Assembly: GCA_002221725.1 (NCBI GenBank)
Contig: NJFT01000189.1
Span: 1-64,000, forward strand
Direction: 5' to 3'
Length of the DNA: 64,000 bases
DNA from: Scedosporium boydii
Lineage: Eukaryota > Ascomycota > Sordariomycetes > Microascales > Microascaceae
How positions within the stretch are numbered: position 1 is the first letter of the stretch; each line of letters starts with the position of its first letter. A program made the position numbers and the translations under genes. Shown here piece after piece: positions 10,746-21,604 of this stretch. The notes below the pieces were generated by a model. That model did not search any database. It was not told the origin of the DNA and saw only the letters and a program-made list of their open reading frames with translations.

Positions 10746-12501
10746 GCGGAAAAGCTGGCAATATCGGGCTCTCAGGAAGGGCAGGCGCAGTGTTGCTAGC
10801 GTATTCCAGGGGAAGCAAAAGACTCGAGAAGGTGTTCGTCTCTCTTCGACTCAAAAGAGTTGGACTTGCAGACATTATCAACTTCGTAACGGTGGCGAGC
10901 CAAGAGCTACACTCCTCGGGACCAGGGCCCAAATCCTACTGTATGAAGGAACTAGCATTCAGCTCGCACCACATTTATGAGGTTGACCTCACTGACAGGG
11001 AAGAGACACTAGTCTAGCTTAAGTTAAATACGGATGTCTCGGTATAATAACCCCTGCAAATATCCTGGGCAGTATCCATATCCTAGTAAAGATGTAACTT
11101 AACCCCTTAAAACCATGGCATGCCAATACTGTGTATTTCGTAAAAACTACTTCGTAGATGCAGCAGCAGCCCCCACAGAACGCGCCCAGCGCCCAGGGCC
11201 GGGGCCTGCAGATTCGGATGGTGAACATCTGCCGAATAGAAATATCTTCATTGCACCATACTTCGAAAGCAGCGCCAAGCTACCATGCGTGGAAAATGAA
11301 AACTCAGAACCTGTTACCTCGTACTAGGAGCTACCTAAAGAAGCTGGGATATGGCCCTATTCCGACCTATTCCAATGAAATTAAAGCTGAGCGGCACATC
11401 CCGACTAGTTGGATGAATAGCATGATGTTGAGACGCGAGCAGCTATTGGACCCACTACCCAGCCCCATGGAGCTGCAGGCACATGTGGCTAAAACATACC
11501 AAGTTTACGCAGAACTTTTTTCTCGATGGTCGTGGTCGTTTGCAACTTGGGTAGTGGATGGGCTGCATAAATCCCTCGAATCCTGCGGGCAACGGGACTA
11601 ATTGGCGAAGATTCCACCTTTCTGCAGATGGCAGAATCGTCAATGATGCTGGGTCGTATGATCCAATTCCACTGGCTGCAGAAGTACCCAGGTATTTGCC
11701 AGACTTTGCCAGAGTGCATTTTACTTCGCGTGGGGGCCCTTCAGGACGGCGATTCTTCAATGCAACAGTAGCTGTGTTGTTGAAATTTCTTCCCTTTCCT
11801 TCGTCCATGCACACTGAAAGACTTACGTCGACTGTTCAACTCTGATACAAACCCACGACTTGTCGGAGATGTCACAGGAGACGAACCGCTCCGCAGTGGA
11901 ATGTTATAGTTTGGATTCCTGACGATATTTATCCCCCACATTTCTAGAGTTTGAGAGGCACTGTTAGTAGTACTTCGTACGCTCGAACTGGTAAAGGCTT
12001 TTGTTTGCTGACGCGGGGAAAGTTGAGATATTACAAGTAACATGGAGGGCGGCGATCGAGCGAGGTCTGGGAGGACCTCTTCAATCCTGTGAGCAAGGGC
12101 GCATGTTCTATCCTTCAGACCCCAGGGCATTCTGTCATTGCCAGCCCCTTTTTCCCCCCCAAATCTGGTCTCGCTTCGCCATTTTCCCCTGTTTAACAGG
12201 GATATTCCGGAAGTCTTCCGACTGCTGCTGTATTCGAGGGCCGGTAACACTCTTCCGGTACCCCTAGCCAGTCAAGGCGTCTCCACTGAGGGTCGACATC
12301 ACGTATGCGTATGCTTTCGAAGCGAGGCACTACTGCGTGTCAATGTGACCCTAGCTACTTCGTAAAGTTTTTATACCGGAGTCCAGTAAAATGAATGAAA
12401 CAGGAAAGGATAATAGCAACCCTTCTGGCTTGGTGAGCACGAAGCCCCTGCTTTAACACCCCTTGTAATTATGCGTGGCTAGGTCAGCTTCCTCCACTGA
12501 T
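10746..12501. other. Intergenic with possible degenerate coding stretch
   Basis: Two plus-strand frames, 11158-11601 (147 aa) and 11558-11845 (95 aa), overlap in different phases and read like ordinary protein, but I recognise no family and see no start, splice pair or stop arrangement that joins them. They may be remains of a decayed gene. Nothing else is visible up to the methyltransferase promoter. Confidence 0.25.
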
Positions 12502-12514
12502 CTCCGGCGCGGAG
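12502..12514. promoter_or_regulatory. Perfect 13-bp CGG inverted repeat upstream of O-methyltransferase
   Basis: CTCCG-GCG-CGGAG is a perfect inverted repeat ending 15 bases before the TATA box. Paired CGG triplets are the classic binding unit of Zn2Cys6 dimers, and such a regulator is encoded at 15770-18230. Binding is inferred, not shown. Confidence 0.35.
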
Positions 12515-12528
12515 TGGAGGAATGATTG

Positions 12529-12536
12529 TATATAAG
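12529..12536 (+). promoter_or_regulatory. TATA box of O-methyltransferase gene
   Basis: TATATAAG, 131 bases before the ATG at 12667; a usual core-promoter distance for a fungal gene. Confidence 0.5.
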
Positions 12537-12666
12537 AAGGCGGGAGAGTAAACTTTTATTTATGTAGGAAGTTGACACCGGGATTTCCCAGTTCACTGTT
12601 GTTTCTTGCCCCAGCTCCAAGACTTTTTCATATTACTAGACCTCAGTACTTCGTACAAGGTATAAA

Positions 12667-14108
12667 ATGGCATCCCAGTCCAAGGATATAATTGCTGCCC
12701 TCGAAAACTTCAGCCATGCCTCATTTAACGGCGACGAGGTAGAGCGTCTCCGTGTTCGTGCGGCGGCTCGGCGACTACTTGCCAGGGTTGAGTCTCCATA
12801 TGAACGGGCCTGGGGTTTCTGCTTTGAGCACCCTGTTGTCTTTGCCGCCTTACAAACTTGCATTGATCTCGGTCTTTGGAAGGCCTGGACGGATGCCGGG
12901 GGTGATGAAAAGTCCATTGATGATCTGCTGAAGTTGACTACACATGATATCGAGCCAAACCTCTTGCGTACGTCCGGTTAACTCCATGCGATACCCGCAA
13001 CCTGTGCCGTGTGTTTCCTATGATTCTCGGCTCATAACTGAAACTTTGTAGGGCGACTATTCCGTCTCTTGGCCGCCTTCAACGTCGTGGAGGAAACTTC
13101 GGAAGACACGTTCAAGCCGACCCCCTTTTCACATGCCATCGGTGATGAAAGCACCAAAGTTCGCGCGTCACTTGAAGCAGCGTAGGGACTACCATCCCCA
13201 TCCCCCTCTGGACCATTTTTTTATTTTTTATTTTTCTCTCTCTAGGCCGCCGACTAATCTTTTTTTTTTTCACACCAGAAACTACCAATATATCCTGGCT
13301 GGGCACAACCTACCGAAATACCTGGCCAAGATTGGCTATAAGGAACCCGCAGCGGCAGATGTCAACAACCATACGGAGAGCGACCCCGATGGCCTCAACT
13401 TCTTCGGGCGCTTGCAAAAGAGTCCCGAGTGCTACGAAGCCTTTACGGGCCACATGGAAGCTTGGACGGCTTGGAAGACGCCGTGGACCAAACTCTACGA
13501 CCCTCGCAAGCTCCTCGATGGCGCCAACCTTAATGATGGGTCGCCACTCGTCGTTGACGTAGGGGGAAACACTGGCCTTGACATTTCCCACGTTCTTAAG
13601 GTGCTGCCAGATTTGCCCGCTGGGGCGCTGGTCCTGCAGGATCTTCCCGAAATCATTGCCAAGGCCAAGGTTGACGAGAAGATCACGGCTATGGTTCATG
13701 ACTTCTTCGAACCCCAGCCGGTCAAGGGTAAGTATTAGTTTTAATTCCCCTCTGAGACGGAGAGAGAAGTCCCATGTAGCTAATACCTGTATAGGGAGCC
13801 GTGCGTACTTTATGCACGCAGTCCTCCACGACTGGCCGGATTCCCAAGCCACGCAGTTGTTGCAGAACACCCGAGAGGCTATGGTTAAGGGCTATTCTAA
13901 GCTCTTTGTTTACGACATCGTGATGCCACCGAAAGGCGCGAGCATCAGCCAGACTACCATGGATGTAGAGATGATGTGCCTGCTCTCAGCTGCTGAGCGC
14001 ACTAAGAGCGCATGGGAAAAACTCTTAACTGGCGCCGGTTTCAAGATAATTAACTTCTGGCCTGACCCACAAGAGTACGAGATGCTAATCGAGGCCGAGA
14101 TCGCTTAG
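12667..14108 (+). CDS. SAM-dependent O-methyltransferase, 397 aa
   Basis: Exons 12667-12967, 13052-13181, 13279-13727 and 13795-14108; introns of 84, 97 and 67 bases; total 1,194 bases in frame. The N-terminal about 110 residues form the helical dimerisation part found in plant-type and fungal O-methyltransferases. The AdoMet site is VVDVGGNTGLD (GxGxG-like motif I), followed by LVLQDLPE and then FMHAVLHDWPD, which holds the expected catalytic His region (HDWPD). The family methylates hydroxyl groups of aromatic or polyketide metabolites in the cytosol. The second intron has a weak donor (GTAGGG) but a strong branch and acceptor (CTAATC, a T-rich tract, CAG), and the frame supports it. It lies 7 kb from the ligase/transporter pair, so membership of one cluster is plausible but not proven. 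Confidence 0.86.
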
Positions 14109-14559
14109 GTAGTATGCTGCCAGGATGATCTCCATCGCACTGTAGATAGGCCATTACTTGAGCGAGACTTGTGTCTGCTTCGACTTTGAATACAAGGAAG
14201 CTCAAACGGCTAATACGGGGAACACAATTATCTATTAGCTATGTAGTAGAGCGCTGCTCTAATCAATAATATGATCTTTATCCTCACAGGTCATGTGCTA
14301 GGAGAAGAATGCCTGCAAGGAAAGTCGCCAACACCGGGAACAGTAAGTAGAGACTTTAATAACGCAATGCTGCAATCTACCCCGCCATTTCCCTACCCGC
14401 CTACAGCTTTACAACTATGTATATCGGATGACTGGCGCTGGAGAGACGCCACAATCTTCGGAAGCCGGCCTGCGGATTCACTGGTCTAATTGGTCCGACT
14501 GATCTTCCTGGAAGTCTCCACCATTCACACGACAATCAATAGTCCACGAAGGTGGCATT
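14109..14559. other. 3' flank of O-methyltransferase
   Basis: No gene seen. A 72-codon frame at 14271-14489 has no motif. Confidence 0.4.
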
Positions 14560-15345
14560 GACTTCGGCTTGAATGCATCCGGGACATTCTCCCTCGGTTC
14601 CTGGAGACGAAACCCCCATGGAAGTCGACACGCCAGGTTGATGATGGGCAGGAGAGCTCTTCGGGTTAGCACCACGCCTGGTGCCTCAGCACCTGCGAAG
14701 GCACCTAACTCAATCAATAGCCCAGCTAGTCTTTTGACCTCCAGTCTTCTCGTAGCTATCCGGGCAATGAAGGAGCGTCCAATCCTCGGCTGTGACGGTG
14801 CCGTGTGTGAGCAGGGTTTCGTGGCTCGCATGGCGTGTGACAAAGGGAACTCCTTCGGCCAGCTGACATGGGAATTCTCGGTCCTCGCGAGCGAACACAC
14901 TGCGGGGGTCCAGCCGTTCGAGTCAGCCTGGTTTAAATCGAGACGGTCCGGGAGGATTGTAATAAGAGATTGGAGCACCTAATGGTCTTCGAGGCTACCA
15001 CGCAGTGGAGAATTGATTCACCAAAGCTATTCGTCTGCGGAAGGCTCGTTGTGCGAGAGAGTAGGACTTGGAAGAGCTCACAGCTGCAGCCGTATGCGGC
15101 AGTATGTAGAGATGTCTCTCTGTTGTCGTCTGTGCTGGTCACTGAGGCACCGTTCTCAAGGAGTCGGATGTCCGTCTCATGGAGGTGCTGGTTTACATAT
15201 TCGACATCGCGGTCTGGATCACCTGCCATTTCTGTGCCTCTCATGATCTTGAAGTTACATGCAATGCCTATGGCACTCTCTAGCGCGTCCTGGGGATACT
15301 CGTTTCTATCTGGGAGCGTTTCTACCGCGTTGGCTAGCTACTTTG
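14560..15345 (-). pseudogene. Ankyrin-repeat protein remnant
   Basis: Read on the minus strand from about 15345. One frame gives an ankyrin-like stretch, including LLENGASV and ETSLHTAAYGCSCELFQVLL and then GESILHCVVASKT. It stops after KTIRC, and the match continues one frame over with LQSLITILPDRLDLNQADSNGWTP. It shifts again to a frame with REDREFPCQLAEGVPF and TVTAEDWTLLHC, and again to LAGLLIELGAFAGAEAPG. Three frame changes within 650 bases without good splice sites point to a decayed gene, not a spliced one. A stop just upstream (AAG TAG) also leaves no start Met with an F-box or other N-terminal domain. Fungal ankyrin genes of this kind often occur in large, rapidly changing families; no function is proposed. 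Confidence 0.55.
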
Positions 15346-15769
15346 TGCGGTGCGGTAGGGCGCTACTCCTTTCTCCCAACCCTCGCTAGCGAGCTCCTCC
15401 GTTTCTACCTCTCAAGCCCGCTAATCGAGGAGGAGCCAAGGGTGACCGCATCTCTCGGTCTCTAGGAGGCATAATCGCATCGCATCGACTCGTTTTGTCG
15501 GTGGGGTCCAGGCCCAAATTGGTCGCATCCTCTCAGAATGACCCAGTTTTATAGCGAGGGACATCAGGGCGAGGTAGGTTCACTACGCCTTCCTCTTCTT
15601 AATTGCAATGCTACTTTAAAGTTATTTATAGTCTTTCACGAGATTCATCCCCCTGAACGCGCTGCCCTAGCCAAGCCCGTATTATCCTTGGCGAGAGAAA
15701 GTCGGACGTGCTTTTTATAGCAAAGTGTGCTAGAGAGAGGGTCTTTGAATTTAATAGTAAAAGCTGAAG
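15346..15769. other. Intergenic between ankyrin remnant and regulator 3' end
   Basis: No gene or repeat recognised; the short plus-strand frames are shadows of decayed sequence. Confidence 0.4.
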
Positions 15770-18230
15770 CTAGATAGATCCCTTCCCCCAACCCCAGCTG
15801 TTCAAGGGGTCGTCGGGCATCAGGTTAAACATGACTAGGGTTAAGTTAGCAAAGGAGCAGTTTAGATAGAAGACGAGACTAGGGTGGATACCTTGGCCAA
15901 AAGCGCCGAAAGCTTCATCCAGCGGCAAATCGAGGGGCTGAGTCTCGGAGCCGACAGCATTCACGAGGCTAAAGACTGGATATGGCTCTACCCACTCATT
16001 TCTGAAGCCTCCTGAGTCGGGGTCTTGCTGATGCGACGGCAGGGGCGTCTCCGAAGTCGGCGGAACTGACAGAATGGTCTCTCTGTGCTGGCCTTGCTGG
16101 TTGATATCACGCTCTGGTGGATTGTGATAGCTTTCGGCCAACGATAGTCTGACATCACACGCATTAATATTGATGCGTGCAGGCTCGGCCGGGGACTGAT
16201 TTGACGCAGGTCTTTGGTCCAATTTGCGATCCTCCTTGAAGACCATGTCGACCTCGCGATGCATACTGAGTTGTAAGAGATCGCTGAGGAGCTGCTCGGC
16301 GTGACGTGCAACTTGGCTACGTGGGCTGAGTGCCTTGGCAGCTTGGATAATCCGAAACACGCCAGCTTTAGATTCCTGCGCAATGCTGCTGTATGGATGA
16401 CTGGTCGGCGGAATGCAGAGTATAACTCCAGCGGTGAAAAGATGAATGAAGACAAACGCCAAGCAGAATTCGTGCTCGAACTGCATAATTGGCGTTCGAG
16501 ATATGCGTAGGGCTGCCTTGACGGAAACATCAAAGGATCTCGACACTAGGTCCCTGGAACTCTTGGAGATGCCTTGGCGGTACTCTGCCGAAAGGCTGTG
16601 TTCTAACAGCGGCCGATGTGCGAGTATGATGGCCGCGTCGTAGGTGATTTGCAACAACAATGCTTGCAACCTGAGACGCCGCAGCGCCGAGTCTGAGTCC
16701 TTCCCCCCTTGGCCCTCAAAGCGTTCCTGGAAGGATGATTGTTGCGGATGATCCTCATCTAGAAAATCGTCACTGTCTAGCAGCGGTGGAAGCGCTCCTC
16801 GCCACCCTACTAGTTGCGCATCAGCACGTTGGACGGCATCTATCAGGGACTGCAAGTCTTCCGCCGTCATAGGATTCCGCAGCTGTAGCAGCCTAAAGGT
16901 GGAGAGGGTCTTTCGGATGATCTCGTACAACTTATACTTAAGCCAGTGAAATGTCAAGGCGGTCACTTTCCCGTCGCCGGCTCTATCCTCCGTTGGGGAT
17001 TCGTTGGAAAAAACATCAATTGCAGTATCGTCTATATCTGCAAGCGGCAGTAAGTTGGAAAAGGCGGCATCGAGAGATGCGGGCCTCCCGTAAATCTGGG
17101 ACGCAAAAGTGTCGGCAACGGTGATGTGATTCCAGCAGCGGCGGCGGACCTGCGTATCGACTTGGTCGTCGGAGTCCAACTCGCAGTGCAATGCCAGAGC
17201 GTAGGAAGCTCTAACAGATAGGCCAATCATAGCCCAAGCTAGACTCGGTGAACCATGGAAGATGTAGAATGCACCAAGGAGCACGCAAACCTGGACAGTC
17301 TCTAAGCGGCTGTCGTCGAGAAGGTCTATGAGATGTACCCGTACCTCTCCAATCATCTGGTCCATGAGTCGTTGCGGATCAGACGAGACTGAAGCGAGAA
17401 ACTGCTGTCCTTGTGGCGAGGTGTTTTGGATCGCGCACTTCAGACCGAGCGCGGCGACAGTTAGGGTAATAAGTATCTTGCTCATATCCTCCCGTCTCCA
17501 GGTGGCCGCCGATAGAATATCGCGAGCCTGCCTCATAAAGGTTGGCTTGTGAAATATCCAGATGAACCAGTGGATCTTGTCAAAGTACACTTCAATCAAA
17601 CTTTCCATCACCGATGCGGAGGGCATTTGCATCGATTGCAATTCCCATGTTGGGCTACTGGGTGAAGATGGCGAGGCGTCGCCCGGGATTGTGGAGCCCT
17701 TCGTAGGTGCCTGCGTCCCGAGGTTCTCGTACACGTTCATAGCAAGAGATATCGTGGACCTGTTGGCACCGAATTGCTGGGTCTCTATGGAGCTGGTGAT
17801 CTGCCGGCCCAGTGGAGAGGCTTGTTCCGGCGACGTGTGAGTGGAGCCCGCCGGCCGGCTCACGATTATCTCCGGACTTGCAGACACATTTCGGCGGCGC
17901 CTGGCCACCTTCGCGGTACCCCCGCCATAACTGCCCGGGGTATTGCTTGCCTTGTGCCGTTTCGACGAGGATCTGGCGGATTCGGGCTCCGATCGAGGCC
18001 GACACTCCATGCCCGACCGGACGCACATAGTACATGGCTTCGTGGCATCGCACTTGACAATAGTTAGCCTCCGACGCCTGAGAGAATTGTCGGCGCCCAA
18101 TAAGAGTAGTCCATAAGTGGATCAATTGATGTGTACCCACCTTCAGCTTTTGCCTACGGCAGCGTGCGCAGGCCACAGAGACTCTGCGCAGCGATGGTGA
18201 TGGTTCGGGACCGGAAGGCAATGAGCTCAT
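15770..18230 (-). CDS. Zn2Cys6 transcription factor with fungal-specific TF domain, 790 aa
   Basis: Exons 18141-18230 and 15770-18052 on the minus strand; the 88-base intron (donor GTGGGT, branch GCTAAC) splits the zinc cluster. Joined, it reads C21-x2-C24-x6-C31-x5-C37-x2-C40-x6-C47, the canonical Zn2Cys6 spacing, with the usual basic RRQKLK loop. Residues about 50-160 are a Ser/Pro-rich linker. The middle (about 165-560) matches the fungal-specific regulatory domain: IEVYFDKIHWFIWIFHKPTF, then a helix-rich region with RASYALALHCELDS and RRRCWNHI. The product is a nuclear DNA-binding regulator, expected to bind paired CGG sites as a dimer. Its place between a methyltransferase and a ligase/transporter pair makes it a candidate local regulator. 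Confidence 0.88.
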
Positions 18231-19198
18231 CTCGGAGGCTGCGATGTTGTGATGGACAAATTAATGTTATGGTGGAAATGGAAGTACCGCAAGTCCCACC
18301 GGATGCGAACTTCGAGGGGGGAGCACCTCAGCATTATAATCTGTCGGAAGCTGTATGACATTGGATGCAACTTAGCGCTACCACACTATCCCCGCAATCC
18401 CCGCATCTTGACCTCCGCCTGCCTGTTTAGGCTTGGTCCACGACCTCGGTACCAGCTGGTCGGATGTTTGTTCCGGCGGAAGCCCGAGAGCCCCGAGACA
18501 TGGTACGATCATGGACAAACGCAGGTGGGCCACCTGGAATCAAGCAACCTTCCTGTCTTCTTGAGAAAATGAGAACCCGGATGTCGCTTCAAATGCTAGG
18601 TTCAATTGCCTATGTTCGGTGTGTAGTCGCTGTTTGATTAAGGAGCAATCTCCGTCGCATTAACTTTCCTCGATCCCAGCTTTCTATGATGCCTCGGCTG
18701 GTCTTACCAAATTCCTATTGTCGATTGATAGAGTCAATAGAGGTTGGCCCGAGAAGCTGCTGGATGCGAATGAATCTGATCCTACGATGAACCTTGCATC
18801 AGATGTACCCCAGAGCAGGCTCTGGGGATGCCATTTCGAGTTAGGGCGTTATTTCCTCTAGCTTACGGAGAGACCAGCACATCGGATGTCAATGCGCGGT
18901 AACGCCATCGATAATTTACGATCCGGATCACTATCATTTTTGGGCGCAGCATGGCATGAATATCCTTTCGTCATGACATTTAGCTTCATATTCATTAAGG
19001 AACCCTAGTCGCACCACTAATTTCCTCTTTTGAGAAGTAAAAGTGGCCTTATTGGTGTAAACCCAATAGACTGTCGCATTCATTCATGCTTATGGATTGG
19101 ATTCTTATCTCAGCTTGGAATAATTTAATTTAGTCTTAAGAGAAGTGGGATCTGCAAATCCCTATCATGGTTGGCAAGGATTAGGTGGTGCAAGATTA
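18231..19198. promoter_or_regulatory. Promoter region of the Zn2Cys6 regulator
   Basis: About 970 bases with no gene, holding the regulator's 5' side and the ligase's 3' side. At about 18461 the sequence has CGG-N9-CCG, a spacing used by Zn2Cys6 dimers, which would allow self-regulation. This is a motif match only. Confidence 0.35.
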
Positions 19199-21004
19199 TC
19201 AGAGTCTAGCCGCCCTCCTCGACATTCGAGACTTCTCCCGGTCTCTCAGGAACCTCCTCAAAATCTTCCCGCTTGGGCTTTTCGGCACCTCCGGGATAAA
19301 TTCGACTCCGCCTCTGAGATGCTTCTGCTTTGACTTGTGCTGAGCAACCCAGCCCTTCAGCTCCCGTTCGGCCGTCTGGTGGTCGACATTAGAATCTTTC
19401 CTCAAAACTACTAAAGCCTTTGGAACTTCACCAGATCGCTCGTCGGGTACCGAAATGACAGCACAATCCTCCACTAGTGGGTGGCCCAGCAAGTGCCCTT
19501 CGAGCTCTGCGGGCGCAACTTGAAACCCGGAGACTTTGATGAACTCCTTCAACCGGTCTACAATGAAGAGGTGCGGATCCTTTGTCTTTGGGTGGAGCCG
19601 CACCTCAACCTTGTCCCCAGTTCTGAGCCATCCGTCTGCGAACGTTTCCCTGGTGGCCTCGTCGCTCTTGTAATAACCGAGCGCAATATTGGGGCCCTTT
19701 ACAAATAGCTCGCCCCCTTTGTTCAGCTCCCTAATCTCGTTGCCATCCGAATCCACGATTTTCATTTCCAGTCCGGGAATAATACACCCGCTGGAGCCGT
19801 CGAAAACTTCCTTGGGGTGCGAAGCGATCACGGTGGGGGCTTCCGTCATGCCGTAGCCTTGTCCCAAAAGCACGTTAGGATAGCGGTTTCGAATCTGCAA
19901 GGTGAGCTCTCCAGTCAGAGGCGCAGCGCCGCAGTAAATCCTTTGAACCGATGGTAAGTCAAAGATTGTCGGATCCTTCGCCAAAGCACCTTGCTTAGCC
20001 AGTGAGATGAGAATGGGAGGGACCACGTAGAGCAGGGTCATCTGGAACTTCTTGACGGCACGAATGAAGCTCATGAGCTCGAATTTGGCCATTGTAACAA
20101 CCGTATCTCCACGGAAGACAGGCACATGAGTTATCAAAACAATCGAGTATATGTGAGACTGTGGTAAAACTCCGAGGATAACATCCCGATGGCTTTCGGA
20201 TCGAAAGGTAGACTCATAGCGCGTCATTTGGATGATGTTGGCAATGACGTTACGGTGGCTGATCATTACACCTTTCGGTGGCCCGGATGTGCCCGATGAG
20301 TAGCAAAGGTAGGCGACTTGTTGACGGCCTTGGCCCTTGGTCCACTTTTTACGTGGGAGAGGGGGCAGTCGTCGTCCAGCATTGACCAGGTCCTCCACAT
20401 CGAGAACCTCTCGGGTATCTATCCGAGGGGCGGCTGCATCTCCGGGTATGGGTATCAAGAAGACCTTCGATTCGGGAATGCCAGCTTGCTTGGCAGCCTT
20501 GAGAGCCGTATCAAGGCGAGAAAGACAAGTAAATAAACCACAAGCTCCCGAGTCCATGAGCTGGTTTGCAAGCTCCGATACTTGGAAAGCTGCATTGGCT
20601 GGCGCGATAACACCATCGAGTCGATGTATGGCCCAGGCAAGAACGGGAGTATGAATCTGGGCAAGTTAGTATGATGCATACGTCCGCCATCAAGAGTTGT
20701 TTCTTTTTCTTTTTCTCACATTATTGACTGCAAACACGCAGACTACTCGCTGCCAGACGTTTCCCGATGCGGCTCCAATTTCAAGCTGGCTTGCCAGTCC
20801 TGCAGCGAGCGACTCAACCCGCGACTTAGTTTCTGGAATATCGTATCCCTGACCACTAACACTGTCGACGAAGGGTTTAGGAGAGTCATCGCATTTACGA
20901 GGACGAAACTTGTCATCGAAAAGAAATTCGAATATGGATATATCATCCGGAATGTCGGCATCAGTGATGCTAGGAGCCCACGCGGGAGGATGGAAAGGAG
21001 TCAT
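19199..21004 (-). CDS. Acyl/aryl-CoA ligase (4-coumarate-CoA ligase-like), 580 aa
   Basis: Exons 20720-21004 and 19199-20656; a 63-base intron (donor GTGAGA, branch ACTAAC) keeps frame (1,743 bases). Adenylate-forming motifs are complete: YSSGTSGPPKGVMISHRN (P-loop), YGMTEAPTV, WLRTGDK, the VDRLKEFIKVSGFQVAPAE hinge region, and PKSPSGKILRR with the catalytic Lys. These enzymes activate a carboxylic acid with ATP and load it onto CoA; 4-coumarate ligases and fungal relatives act on aromatic or medium-chain acids. The C-terminus ends in Ala-Arg-Leu, which fits the type 1 peroxisomal signal [SAC]-[KRH]-[LM]. It is divergent from the transporter gene at 21605 across a 600-base promoter, so shared control is likely. 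The substrate cannot be told from sequence. Confidence 0.87.
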
Positions 21005-21604
21005 GTTTGAGTCGACTGGGACGTTTAAGCGATGATGACCGCAACTCCGCGAGGCACAAGACGATGGAGAGGGATATTCTCACCATTTTCAATGAGATCA
21101 AATCCGACAAAATTTTCTTGACAGTATTGAATTAATAGTCCTCCAGCAAGCGTGAATATTTCCCTGGTGGGTCCGTCTTGGTCTGAAGAGCCCTGCTTCC
21201 GGTGGAACCCGGCAGGAATTATTGTTATTGATGTGTTGATTCTCGGATCCGGAAATAAGTGACCCCTTTCCCCATAATCTTCCCCGCATTTCCCCAGACT
21301 TTTCGGCGCTAAAAACCCCGGATCCAGTGTAGCTTTGACGGCTAGCTAGAGACGAGAGTCAGACCCGAAATCTACAACGCAGAACTAGACTCCTTGTACC
21401 TCGGCATGGGTTGAACAAGGAGTCAATGCATCGTTCCACCGGATGGAGACCTTGACCAGTCTCATCAAATACAACCACACTGTTGCCAGTGGGTTGATGT
21501 CCAAAGAAGTATATAATCTGTTTACTTTCCGTGGAGACCGATGAGACTCCCAGAGCTCAGAATACTACCGTTCGCCAGAACAGCTATATTTCTTTGCTTC
21601 AAAC
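21005..21604. promoter_or_regulatory. Bidirectional promoter, CoA ligase (-) / MFS transporter (+)
   Basis: 600 bases between two divergent ATGs. On the transporter side TATATAAT (21510-21517) lies 88 bases before the ATG. A CGG-AT-CCG inverted repeat sits at 21244-21251, and CGGATCC recurs near 21319. Paired CGG sites in the shared promoter fit control by the neighbouring Zn2Cys6 protein; this is inference. Confidence 0.45.

Noticed and set aside
11741..12250. 169-residue minus-strand frame
   Set aside because: Overlaps better plus-strand candidates and has no domain; taken as a shadow.
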